Source: Bacteroidales bacterium
Lineage (GTDB): Bacteria; Bacteroidota; Bacteroidia; Bacteroidales; G3-4614
Assembly (NCBI GenBank): GCA_017521245.1
Contig: JAFXDI010000018.1
Location: forward strand, 1-64,000
Direction of reading: 5' to 3'
Length of the DNA: 64,000 bases
Shown: positions 18,946 to 29,300 of the stretch, in pieces
Layout: each line of letters starts with the position of its first letter
Position numbering within the stretch: the stretch's first letter is position 1
The notes under the pieces: generated by a model
Seen by the model: only the letters and a program-made list of their open reading frames with translations
The model's database searches: none
What the model was told of the DNA's origin: nothing
Program-made: the position numbers and the translations under genes

Positions 18946-20181
18946 TTAATCAATATTTAAAGAGTCAACACTAATCGCTTTAAGGCGAGAAACGAGCGAA
19001 TCAGCAACAACATTAAACGCATCCTTGTTAGCCTTGCTGATAGGCTTTTTAGGTTGCGACTTAATAGTCAAAGGATTAATAGGCTTACCATTCTCATGAA
19101 CCCTAAAATCGAGGTGAGGACCAGTAGAAACACCGGTAGAGCCCACATAACCAATCACCTGTTTCTGTTTAACATAGTCGCCAACCTTAAGACCTTTAGC
19201 AAAACCCGAAAGGTGCATATAAGTAGTAACATACACACTATTATGTCTAATTTTCACATAATTACCCCCACCACCTTTCTGGTAAGCCTTAGCAATAACC
19301 TTACCACTACCAATAGCATAAACAGGAGTTCCTTTAGGAGCAGCATAATCAACACCATGGTGTGCCCTGTAACGTTTCAGAACAGGATGAAATCGTCTAT
19401 TAGTAAAACGTGAAGAGATACGATAGTAGTCAAGCGGAGCCTTCAAGAAAGCACCCTCCAAACTATTACCGTCAACATTATAGAACAACTCCTCATTATC
19501 CTGTACAAAAGGAATAGCATAAATAGTAGTATCAGCAGTCTTAAACGAAGCCGCCAAAATCCTGAAATTATTCATAGGAGCATCCCCAACAAACTCACCC
19601 TCATAAATCAGACGGTACTCGTCACCATTCTGAATACCAAAGAAATCGACCGACCACCCAAAGATATGCGACATCTCCACTGCCAATAAAGGCGAAGTGC
19701 CATTCTCCTCCAACGAAACCCACAATGACGAGTTAACCACACCAGCCACCTCACCCTCAATCCACTCCGAAGGATTACATTTGCGAGTAGCACTAAAATT
19801 ATTCATAAGGTCAAACACCACGTAGTCCCTAATATTCTCCTCATAAACCAAATATCGAGGAGTAACCAACGAATCCCTATCGCAAAGCAACGAACAAACC
19901 TCACCAGGACGCAACTTACGAGCATTAAAAACCGAGTCAGGACATTGAGTCATCTTATACACGTCGCTCGCCGAAAATCCCAATCGCATAAGCATATCAG
20001 TCAAGGTCTCGTTCTGGCGTAAAGTATCGCACACAACAATAAAGTCCTCAATAGGCAAACCATGCTTAATAACCTTCTCCTTAACAGGAACATCCGACAC
20101 TTGCTCATCACCCCCTTTGTTGCACGAAGCAAATCCCACAACCAAGAACAATAAAGCAACAATAAAACTATAATATCTCAT
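18946..20181 (-). CDS. M23-family (LytM-type) peptidoglycan endopeptidase, lipoprotein
   Basis: 411 aa. The N-terminal lipobox LVVGFASC puts the lipidated Cys at residue 20. A central region with a LysM-like or OapA-like fold (about 40-230) precedes the M23 domain (about 265-375). Zinc ligands and catalytic His are visible as HHGVDYAAP (HxxxD), TTYMHLSGF and GPHLDFRV (HxD-type). All metal ligands are present, so it should be an active D,D-endopeptidase cutting peptidoglycan cross-links, or a divisome/elongasome-associated hydrolase. Head of a short operon with the DUF805 gene. Confidence 0.92.
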   Translation of the reverse strand: MRYYSFIVALLFLVVGFASCNKGGDEQVSDVPVKEKVIKHGLPIEDFIVVCDTLRQNETLTDMLMRLGFSASDVYKMTQCPDSVFNARKLRPGEVCSLLCDRDSLVTPRYLVYEENIRDYVVFDLMNNFSATRKCNPSEWIEGEVAGVVNSSLWVSLEENGTSPLLAVEMSHIFGWSVDFFGIQNGDEYRLIYEGEFVGDAPMNNFRILAASFKTADTTIYAIPFVQDNEELFYNVDGNSLEGAFLKAPLDYYRISSRFTNRRFHPVLKRYRAHHGVDYAAPKGTPVYAIGSGKVIAKAYQKGGGGNYVKIRHNSVYVTTYMHLSGFAKGLKVGDYVKQKQVIGYVGSTGVSTGPHLDFRVHENGKPINPLTIKSQPKKPISKANKDAFNVVADSLVSRLKAISVDSLNID

Positions 20182-20457
20182 ACGTAATTAAATCAAAAAC
20201 AATAAAACAATTTTCAACTCCACAAATTTAATAAAAATAAGTTTAATAAAGAGTAGGGGTGGAGATATAATTAAAGAGAACTAAAAGAGTAAAAATAATA
20301 CATACAGTCAAGAAAATAATAAAACACATAAAAATATATATCCTCCCCCATATTACGGGCATAAAAAATATTTGCAAACAATAAAAAATGAGGTATAACA
20401 CATAATTATACCCCATACTATACTAAACAATAAAGATAATATATATACTATCTTAAA

Positions 20458-21804
20458 TTAATCCTCCTTTATATGAATCAAAGCGTTTGTTAAAATAGCA
20501 ACTAACCCTCCAGTAGTAATACCAGAAGAGAATATATTGCGGATAGTCTCAGGCAATTGAGATAAAATCTCGGGAACTAATTCAACACTAAGACCAAAAC
20601 TAAAACTGATAGCAATAACCAATGTAGCCTTACGATTGATGTTTTGCGAAGCAATGATACGGATACCAGCCGCAGCAACAGTACCAAACATAAGTAAAGT
20701 AGCACCACCCAAAACAGGCTCAGGCATCAATGAAAATATTAAACCAATGCCGGGGAATAATCCTAAAATTATTAACATACCTGCAATAAAATACCCCACA
20801 TATCTGCTGGCAACACCAGTAAGTTGAATCATACCATTGTTTTGAGCAAAAATTGAGTTGGGAAAAGAATTGAAAATACCAGCTATCATAGAGTTAACAC
20901 CATCAGCCAAAATACCCCCCGAAGCACGCTTCATAAACTTTTCACCCTCAACAGGCTGCCCCGATATAAGCGAATTTGCAGTAATATCGCCGTAAGCCTC
21001 AATAGCAGTTATCAAATAAACCAACCCCAACGAAATAATAGCAGAAAAATCAAATGTTACACCATAGCGGAAAGGAACAGGAATATTAATAGAACCAAAA
21101 TCTTGAATAGCCGAAAAATTCACAATACCCAAAGCCCACGACACAACATATCCCACAACCAATCCAATAACAATAGAACTCATTCTAAGATAGTGGTTGC
21201 TACTGCGGTTAAAAAATATTATTATAACAAGAACAAGAGCCGACAATCCCACATGTTCCCATGCACCAAATGTACCAGCAACCTTTGCCGCCTCACCACC
21301 ACCACAAGCAGTAATACCAACCTTAATTAGGCTCAAACCAATCAACGTTACAACAATACCTGAAACCAATGGCGTAATTATACGGCGCATATATTTAAGA
21401 ACCCTGCTAACCAAAATCTCAATAACAGAGCCAGCAATAGTAGCACCAAAAATAGCAGGAAGCCCTCCAGTAAGACCTGCAGTAATAATAGGACCTATAA
21501 AAGAGAAACTTGTACCTTGAACACATAAAAGTCCACAACCAATACCACCCACTCTTCTACATTGAATAAACGTAGCAATACCCGATACAAACAATGACAT
21601 AGAAACCAAAAAACCAGTAGTCTCCAAATCAATATTCAACGCCCCGGCAATAATAAGAGGAGGAGTGATTATAGCAACAAATATAGCCAATAGGTGCTGT
21701 AACGCAGCAAAAAAAGTATCGTATATAGGAGGACGATCCTCAAGTCCATAAATTAGACCATTAGGAGCATTGCTTGAAGAAGCATCAGACTGTTTCCCAT
21801 CCAT
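20458..21804 (-). CDS. Nucleobase:cation symporter-2 (xanthine/uracil permease family)
   Basis: 448 aa, about 12-14 membrane segments. NCS2 signatures are PPLIIAGALNIDLETTGFLVSMSLFVSGIAT, the TSFSFIGPIITAG segment, ITAIEAYGDITANSLISG (substrate-binding Glu region) and NSIFAQNNGMIQLTGVASRYVG. The adjacent upstream xpt gene (8 bp away) points to xanthine, guanine or hypoxanthine as the substrate, as in the xpt-pbuX pair of Bacillus. A purine transport and salvage role is an inference from this pairing. Confidence 0.93.
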   Translation of the reverse strand: MDGKQSDASSSNAPNGLIYGLEDRPPIYDTFFAALQHLLAIFVAIITPPLIIAGALNIDLETTGFLVSMSLFVSGIATFIQCRRVGGIGCGLLCVQGTSFSFIGPIITAGLTGGLPAIFGATIAGSVIEILVSRVLKYMRRIITPLVSGIVVTLIGLSLIKVGITACGGGEAAKVAGTFGAWEHVGLSALVLVIIIFFNRSSNHYLRMSSIVIGLVVGYVVSWALGIVNFSAIQDFGSINIPVPFRYGVTFDFSAIISLGLVYLITAIEAYGDITANSLISGQPVEGEKFMKRASGGILADGVNSMIAGIFNSFPNSIFAQNNGMIQLTGVASRYVGYFIAGMLIILGLFPGIGLIFSLMPEPVLGGATLLMFGTVAAAGIRIIASQNINRKATLVIAISFSFGLSVELVPEILSQLPETIRNIFSSGITTGGLVAILTNALIHIKED

Positions 21805-21812
21805 AACAGATA

Positions 21813-22385
21813 TTAAATCTCTTTAAATTTAATTTCACAATTATCCAAACTTTCAATAATAGCCAACGACTCCACATGGATGCCAGTTTTACGTAGTATC
21901 TCACCACCTTTCTGAAAATCCTTTTCAATAAGGAATCCCATACCAACCAATTCAGCACCCGCCTGATTTACAAGGTCAATCATACCTTTGCCTGCATTAC
22001 CATTTGCAAGAAAGTCATCAATAAATAAAACTTTGTCGCCAGGTTGTAAATAATCTTTACTAACACAAATAGTATAATTTTTATTTTTGGTGAACGAGAA
22101 TACCTCTGTAACCAGCATATTCTCCATAGTAGAAGGTTTGCGTTTCTTTGCAAAAACAACCGGAAGTTCCAACAAATACCCAACCATTATAGCGGGAGCA
22201 ATACCGCTGGCCTCAACCGTAAGAATTTTATTGATTTTAGTACTTGCAAAACGGCGAACAAATTCAACAGCCATAGACTTCATTAGAATAGGATCCATCT
22301 GATGATTAATAAAATTATCCACTTTCAAGATTCCACCTGGTAGGCAAAGCCCATCCTTCACTATCCTTTCTTTTAATGCTTTCAT
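21813..22385 (-). CDS. xpt: Xanthine phosphoribosyltransferase
   Basis: 190 aa, the usual length. It converts xanthine and PRPP to XMP for reuse in GMP synthesis. The type I PRTase signature is [14 protein letters not shown] (PRPP-binding loop), preceded by [13 protein letters not shown] and the [11 protein letters not shown] segment. First gene of an xpt-permease pair. Unlike Bacillus, I see no purine riboswitch in the 124-bp leader. The CRISPR array lies directly upstream on the same strand. Confidence 0.95.
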   Translation of the reverse strand: MKALKERIVKDGLCLPGGILKVDNFINHQMDPILMKSMAVEFVRRFASTKINKILTVEASGIAPAIMVGYLLELPVVFAKKRKPSTMENMLVTEVFSFTKNKNYTICVSKDYLQPGDKVLFIDDFLANGNAGKGMIDLVNQAGAELVGMGFLIEKDFQKGGEILRKTGIHVESLAIIESLDNCEIKFKEI

Positions 22386-22419
22386 TTTGCTAAATGTGAT
22401 TAATCTATTTCAAGAACTG

Positions 22420-22427
22420 CAAAGTTA
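22420..22427 (-). promoter_or_regulatory. Candidate -7 element for xpt
   Basis: TAACTTTG on the minus strand matches TAnnTTTG, 35 bp before the start codon. No good -33 partner is visible. It separates xpt from the end of the CRISPR array. Confidence 0.5.
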
Positions 22428-22509
22428 CGATTTTTTAGTGATTTTTTATAATATATTACAGCAAGAAATATCCTAATAGTCTTCTCTTGATTGTTGGCAA
22501 TGGTATGAT

Positions 22510-24353
22510 ATCTACAATAGTAGAAATTATTATGTCTTAATAGACGAATAATTTTTTGCGTTTGCGATAAAACGATCTACAATAGTAGAAATTATTATGT
22601 CTTAATAGACAGGGTTGTTGTTTTCCATTGTTATTTATGTATCTACAATAGTAGAAATTATATGTCTTAATAGACATGGCTACGACAATATGAGTGATGT
22701 TGAATCTACAATAGTAGAAATTATTATGTCTTAATAGACCGAAATTCGTCAAGAATTGTATCCTGCATATCTACAATAGTAGAAATTATAATGTCTTAAT
22801 AGACTTCATGGTCCTCACGAATACCCTTACGATCTACAATAGTAGAAATTATTATGTCTTAATAGACCAATTGAGGGATTGACCCTCTGTTATTTATCTA
22901 CAATAGTAGAAATTATTATGTCTTAATAGACGTAACCAGTTGCCACCTCCGAAGCCACCATCTACAATAGTAGAAATTATTATGTCTTAATAGACATGCT
23001 TCGTCCTGAGCCAAAAGAAAATATCTACAATAGTAGAAATTATTATGTCTTAATAGACTTCTTTAAAGTTCCTCTTCGTATTCTATGATCTACAATAGTA
23101 GAAATTATTATGTCTTAATAGACTTCCCGCAAGTTATTTACCTCTAGAACAATCTACAATAGTAGAAATTATTATGTCTTAATAGACCGTATATAATGTT
23201 GCCTTGTCGTAGTCCTTATCTACAATAGTAGAAATTATTATGTCTTAATAGACACATAAGTTGATGATTGTATGTTTTGGCGAATCTACAATAGTAGAAA
23301 TTATTATGTCTTAATAGACTAACATTGTGTCCTATCTTTATATCTAATCTACAATAGTAGAAATTATTATGTCTTAATAGACTTATGAAGGTGGTGCAGA
23401 CAATTATGTATAATCTACAATAGTAGAAATTATTATGTCTTAATAGACTGCCAATTTTAACATTTATAATTATGTATTAATCTACAATAGTAGAAATTAT
23501 TATGTCTTAATAGACTCTTGATGGGTATGTTTTTACTAACTACATCTACAATAGTAGAAATTATTATGTCTTAATAGACTTAGAATTATAGTAGTTTTCT
23601 AATAATATATCTACAATAGTAGAAATTATTATGTCTTAATAGACTGAGTATTATATTAAACGTGATTTTGAATCTACAATAGTAGAAATTATTATGTCTT
23701 AATAGACACTTCTCTACCTGTACCATAGTCTTGCCAATCTACAATAGTAGAAATTATTATGTCTTAATAGACCTTTATCAAAATCTATCAAACCGCTATC
23801 ATCTACAATAGTAGAAATTATTATGTCTTAATAGACAACATTGAATTTAACAGAAAATGAGGTTATCTACAATAGTAGAAATTATTATGTCTTAATAGAC
23901 TTGAACGCTTCCAAGGTTACAGGTCGTTTATCTACAATAGTAGAAATTATTATGTCTTAATAGACTCATAAGCATCTGTATTCGGCTCGCATAATCTACA
24001 ATAGTAGAAATTATTATGTCTTAATAGACTATCAGTATTTTCTTGATAATTATGATTTTTTATCTACAATAGTAGAAATTATTATGTCTTAATAGACGAA
24101 TTTAAATTAACTGTTAAACTGCTTAAATCTACAATAGTAGAAATTATTATGTCTTAATAGACAATTTATCAAGTAGTTTAACTATTAATTATCTACAATA
24201 GTAGAAATTATTATGTCTTAATAGACAAATACAACCACAATTACCAGATTTAAAATCTACAATAGTAGAAATTATTATGTCTTAATAGACTATTAAGTTC
24301 AAACTTGCTTCTCCCGCATCTACAATAGTAGAAATTATTATGTCTTAATAGAC
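22510..24353 (-). CRISPR. Type V-A CRISPR array, 29 repeats and 28 spacers
   Basis: Repeats are 36 bp; on the plus strand they begin ATCTACAATAGTAGAAATTA and end TTATGTCTTAATAGAC. Read on the minus strand the 3' end is AATTTCTACTATTGTAGAT, the Cas12a pseudoknot handle, so crRNAs are made from the minus strand. Spacers run 27-32 bp (mostly 27-30). The repeats at 22641 (one base deleted, 35 bp) and 22769 (T to A in the middle) are degenerate and near the low-coordinate end, consistent with that being the old trailer end and the leader lying beside cas2. The processed-handle sequence itself is intact in every copy. Confidence 0.99.
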
Positions 24354-24526
24354 ACTAAACTTTTACAAATATACATATAATACTTTATATTAACAAGTTA
24401 CAATTTAAAATAATATCCTGTAATTACCTCCCCTTTTAGTGCTTATATACTTAAAGTATTGAAAGCCAGTGTGGAATTATTCTACCAATAAAAAATTTCT
24501 ACTTAGGTTTGTGTTTAAATTAAAAT
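24354..24526 (-). promoter_or_regulatory. CRISPR leader region between cas2 and the array
   Basis: 173 bp, AT-rich, with no ORF. As the repeat-proximal side of the newest spacer it should carry the array promoter and integration signals. At 24494-24503 the plus strand reads AATTTCTACT, an exact 10-base match to the crRNA handle but in the opposite orientation to the array. Confidence 0.7.
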
Positions 24527-24796
24527 CTATAAAAAAACAATATCTTTATCACGATGAATAGCATTGCCATATTTTGTTATAGCATTATCGTAAACATCAA
24601 ATATTACAACACTATCATCTATTGAGAAATGTTTTGCATAAGCCTCTATTTTTAATTTAAGGTTATTAATTAGGCGTTTAGTATTGTTCATTTCATACAC
24701 TGAGTATTGCAAACGAACAGCTCCTTGCTTAGTCAGCATTTTAGAGAATCTTGTACGTATTTTGTCATCAGCAATATCGTAACTTATTATAATCAT
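24527..24796 (-). CDS. cas2: CRISPR-associated endoribonuclease Cas2
   Basis: 89 aa, normal size. It is the dimeric scaffold of the Cas1-Cas2 integrase. The N-terminus MIIISYDIADDKIRTRFSK has the conserved beta strand ending in the metal-binding Asp; QYSVYEM follows. Its start overlaps the end of cas1 by 4 bp (ATGA type), implying translational coupling. Last protein gene before the array. Confidence 0.96.
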   Translation of the reverse strand: MIIISYDIADDKIRTRFSKMLTKQGAVRLQYSVYEMNNTKRLINNLKLKIEAYAKHFSIDDSVVIFDVYDNAITKYGNAIHRDKDIVFL

Positions 24797-25773
24797 TTTA
24801 ACTTAAAAGTAGGATAGTGTTGTACGGATTTACATCCCATAAAACATCTATAATATTGTTGTATATATTTGAAGAAATTGGTTTTGTATTTAATAAGCTC
24901 ATTATAAAAAACACGATAATATTCAGGACATTTCTCATGATGTAATTGGTATATGTGTTTATTTTTAATAAAATCCCTTTCCTTAAATTGTCCTCTATTG
25001 AAAGCTAATAAAATTGTGTGGTCAATAATGCATCTAAATGGTTCAATCAAATCGCAAATTAATGATTTCCTTTTAAACCATAGACGATGATATATACCTA
25101 CATATAAATCAAAACCGAACATTCTTAGAAAACATTCCATATAATTAAACAAAATAGTATAGCCAATATCTAATGTTAGGTTGATTATATCACTTTTTAT
25201 TCGGGGATGTCTTCCTTGCCAATTTAGAGATTGGAAATATGCAGAAAAATAGCATTTTGAGATAATACCTTCTAAACCCATTAGTTTTTCGTAGATATCT
25301 ATATCATCAATTGAATTAATTGCTGCATCACACTGAGAAATTGCTTCAGTTGTTAGATTATCTTTTTTTCGTGTTTTAATTAGGTTTATACGCTGATTGA
25401 TAATTTTATTACAAACAATATGTTTTGCAATGTCAATATTGTTTGTCGGATATTCAAATTGTTTCTTCCTTAATAAATAATTCGCTTCTGCAGAATTTGA
25501 CCATACAAAAATAGGTCGTAAGTTACTCTTCATAACAACTAATGCAACACCATATTTTTTACATTTGTCAATAAGTGGTGTTGTAATAGATATATGTCCA
25601 ATTATGAATATTGCAAGAATCTTTTGAAATGGAAATTTTGTGAGAGTCTTATGTTTTTCTTCGTTAATCTCCTCTAACATTAGTTCTCCATTGCAAACCC
25701 TTAATCTGCGTTCACTTTCAATGCAATTAATAACAAAAATTGTTCTAACCTCTATATCTTTATGAGTAAACAT
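24793..25773 (-). CDS. cas1: CRISPR-associated integrase Cas1
   Basis: 326 aa. Catalytic subunit that inserts spacers at the leader-proximal repeat. The metal-binding triad is present: Glu in MGLEGIISKCYFSAYF, His in GIYHRLWFKRKSL and Asp/Glu in CDLIEPFR. The N-terminal beta domain (about 1-100) and helical C-domain are both complete. It overlaps cas4 by 14 bp and cas2 by 4 bp. Confidence 0.97.
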   Translation of the reverse strand: MFTHKDIEVRTIFVINCIESERRLRVCNGELMLEEINEEKHKTLTKFPFQKILAIFIIGHISITTPLIDKCKKYGVALVVMKSNLRPIFVWSNSAEANYLLRKKQFEYPTNNIDIAKHIVCNKIINQRINLIKTRKKDNLTTEAISQCDAAINSIDDIDIYEKLMGLEGIISKCYFSAYFQSLNWQGRHPRIKSDIINLTLDIGYTILFNYMECFLRMFGFDLYVGIYHRLWFKRKSLICDLIEPFRCIIDHTILLAFNRGQFKERDFIKNKHIYQLHHEKCPEYYRVFYNELIKYKTNFFKYIQQYYRCFMGCKSVQHYPTFKLK

Positions 25774-26335
25774 TATCTTCTATAGTTTTGTCGCAAAGAT
25801 TTGAATATATACAATGCTGACACTTGTTTGAATTTATAGTAAATTTAGTTGTGCATGGTAAGTATGAACGAAATTTCTCAATAAAAGATATTAACTCTAG
25901 TTTATCATTATTATTTGGTAAAGGTTGATATATCATTTTATTTGTACTTATTTCGTAAAATGCAATTGAATCAACTCTATATCCCATTTCAATCATGCAA
26001 TAATATTCTGCCCATAATTGATATAATTGACCTCTGAATATCCGTTTTAAATTGTTTTTTCGTTCAATTAGTAAGTGTCTATCACCTTTGTAAATATCTA
26101 TTATCCCAGTTAAACCTAATTCCTCAGATATAACAGGAAGTGACATTATATCATCTTTCCGAGTAGAAGAAGTCTTATTATTAGTAGCATTATGAGCATT
26201 ACTTCCAGATATTTGAGGTGTTGCTTTGTATATATCTTCATTCGTATCCATATATACAGAATGTAGATATATGGAATACGGACAAAAGATAAAGTCATTT
26301 AACATTGATATTGATATATAGTTATTCATTTGCAA
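25760..26335 (-). CDS. cas4: CRISPR-associated exonuclease Cas4
   Basis: 191 aa. Cas4 trims and orients PAM-containing prespacers for Cas1-Cas2. Iron-sulfur cysteines are present: FCPYS near the N-terminus and KCQHCIYSNLC at the C-terminus. RecB-nuclease motifs are LTGIIDIYKG (Asp), LIERKN (Glu-x-Lys) and GQLYQLWAEYY (QxxxY). A Met two codons downstream is an alternative start. It begins directly at the cas12a stop, so the four cas genes form one tightly packed operon. Confidence 0.95.
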   Translation of the reverse strand: MQMNNYISISMLNDFIFCPYSIYLHSVYMDTNEDIYKATPQISGSNAHNATNNKTSSTRKDDIMSLPVISEELGLTGIIDIYKGDRHLLIERKNNLKRIFRGQLYQLWAEYYCMIEMGYRVDSIAFYEISTNKMIYQPLPNNNDKLELISFIEKFRSYLPCTTKFTINSNKCQHCIYSNLCDKTIEDNVYS

Positions 26336-29300
26336 TTAGACATTTAGATACGGTTTGCTTTGAGCAAATTCTAACCATTCCTTGTTACTGATTGCTAACT
26401 TGATATCCTTTAAGTTGTCTGATGTTTTAATCTGTCGAACTATCCATAGTCCTTTTCTTGCAATATTGTAAGCTCCATTGGCATCGGCATTCTGTGGTAA
26501 TGAATTATCACATATTTCACTATTATAAAAAGTGCCATTAATATCAGCAACAGGTGATTGTAAATAATCAATATCGCTACCTATTTTGCTATTCCTTATT
26601 TGAAGAGTTAATTTAAATAGGTGTAATAATTCTTTAAAGAATTTTGCGTCATTCTGTTTAGAAATTTCTTCTTTAATATTTGAACTTATTGAAATTCCTT
26701 TATTTTTAAACAAAATTTTAAATTCATCATTTAGAACTATTTCTCTACTACTCCAATTTGAATTCTTAGTTTTATCGCGTGTTGTTTCAATACGGTTACC
26801 AACAGAGCATATTCTCCACTGCGTGCGAGATCCTTCATACTTTAATGGGCTAAAATTACTATAGTCACAAATAAATTCGAACCAATCCATCTCTTCGTTA
26901 TATTGTATCACATCAAACTTGTTGAAAAATTCTTTTGCTTTATTTATTGTTTCATAGCGTGTATCAAATAGATTAACGAAACCTGTTACTGGATCTATTT
27001 TACTAGTATTCCATGCTGGGACATAGTATATGAACCCGTTCTGTTTCCCGATTCTCTTAAAACTCTCAAATTTGTTTGTTAGTTGGTATGCATTGAGTAT
27101 GCCTCCTGGTTCTTCGGCTTGTCTTTTCTTATCTGCAAGATAATTGAGTTTGTCAATGAGCTTTTTTTCAAATTGTTGATATACAGATGACTCAACCTTC
27201 TGCCTTCCTCGTTTGAATCCCTGATTAAGATCTTCAAGAACAATTATAGCATTGTACTTAATCATAAGTTCTGAAATCTTATGAATTACTTGACTCAAAT
27301 ATCCCTCTTTTAATTCTTTGATGTTTTCAATAGTTTGCCAACTTTGACGCGATTTAACTCTATCATCTTCGCGTTTTGTTAAAATGTTATGATAATTGGT
27401 TACATATCGGTTTCCGTTGTACTCATTGATGATTTCGTTTAGAGAATATTGTTCCTTGATATTTCCTTTAATATCTATAACTGAAAGATAAAGCAGATGA
27501 CGTTCTCCACGATCTATTCCTATGATGTGTAAGTCTTCTGCCTGTTTTATATATTCATTTACTAATTGGTTAATATTGTTGTTTCCAATACTCTTAAAAT
27601 TCATAGTAATTGGAACATGGAATTGGAATTTATTTACCGTATAACGTTTATTCTTAATAAGATCATATGCAAATGTGCTCTCTTTCTTTGTATTTAATTC
27701 ATTTTTATTTGATATTGATTGGTTAGCAGCATGAGTAGGTCGTACACAATCAATACTTGACTTTCTAAAAAAGACTTCTGCTTCACCATTGAGTTTGTAC
27801 ACAACATTAGAAATATTACGTTCATCGAAGAGCATCTTCCAGTAGAGCGTATGTAAATTAGGAGTACCTTTGCTGTATGGAGAAAAGTCTTTATTGTAGA
27901 TTTGAAAGAGATATATCTTTTCTTCATTGACTAAGTCATTAATATAGTCTACAGATACATTTCTGAAAGAAATATTATATAGATATAGGTTTATTTCTTT
28001 ATAAAATTCATCTACTGATGTATAAGATTTAATTTTACTTTCTGAGCAAAAGGAAGAAATATCATAAACTAATGTGCTTTTATAATGTAACAAAAATCGT
28101 AGACAGAAACGGATCCAATTTGATAAAGCTTCTTTATATCCTTTTTCATCTCTTGTTTGTCTTAAGTAGCCTATCTGAAATTTCTTATTGCCATTGTACA
28201 ATACGTTGTTTAAATCATACTCATCTTTGGTTATTGTAAATTCCGAACTGAAAACATCTTTTTTTATAATGTAAGGAGAGGTGTGAGTTGAAAAGTGAGT
28301 TTTTACCTCATTTAATTGTGTTGTACATTTAGGGACCATTGTTGTTAAGTCTTTGAAATATTTATATTCCAACTTCTCAAAGCATTCGCCAGTGTTAGGA
28401 GTATTTTTTACATTAAAAACCTTATTATGTTTCTTGTCCATAATAGCAAGGTAATATAATCCATCTTTACGTAGTATAATTGTAGTGTTATCTTCTTCCT
28501 TGTTTAAGTCCCAACCCTTCATAAGGGAAGAGTTTTTAAAGTTTAATTTTATTTTTTCCGTAGAGTATGGTTTTTGTGTTATATAGTTGCGGACCTTATT
28601 GTATAATGGTGTAATTTTATCAAGTTCCATCCATAATGCGGTAAACTCTCCATAAAACTTATCATCTTTCTCCGCCTCTGTACCATCACCCAATAAAGGC
28701 TTTACAAAATGTTGTAAGGCTTTGATAGTATCAAGTAGATTCTTTATTTTATCTACACTCTCTTTATCTTGAACTAATTTTTTATCTGTTGGATATGGCG
28801 TATTTAATATATCTTTTGCCTCATCATAAGCTTTCTGAATCTGTATAAATAGATTTTCCTTATGTAAGGTTTCTGTATTTACTGCTCCCATTGTAGCAAA
28901 ATAGTCCTGGATATTATTACTATTATCGTTATCATATGCCTGTATACTTTGGTTTATTTGGGCAATAGATATGCTCCCTTGTGATTTAAATACTTTATCT
29001 AAACGCTCTTTATAGTTTTCATCTGTTTCTTTCTTAGTTTTCTTAGGTATAGTCCGTTTTAATTCATCCATTAAAGCTTTAGATATTAACCCATAGTCTC
29101 CAAAAATCTTTTGAGAAATATCTGTCATTTGTTGATTATTTCTAATGTATACTTTATCAAGGTTATAGTTTTCAAGAGATTGTAATAGATGCTTTAATGA
29201 ATGTTCTTCCTCTTTTTGAGAATTGAGTACTTGCTCCTCCAACTCTTGATACGCTTTTTGTATTGCTTCGAGAACTTTCTCATCCGATTCGAATTGTTCG

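Noticed and set aside
22386-22509. Purine riboswitch before xpt
   Set aside because: The Bacillus pair has one, but I see no conserved loop-loop pattern in the short AT-rich leader.
22537-22752. ORF inside the CRISPR array
   Set aside because: The repeated peptide simply translates the CRISPR repeats.
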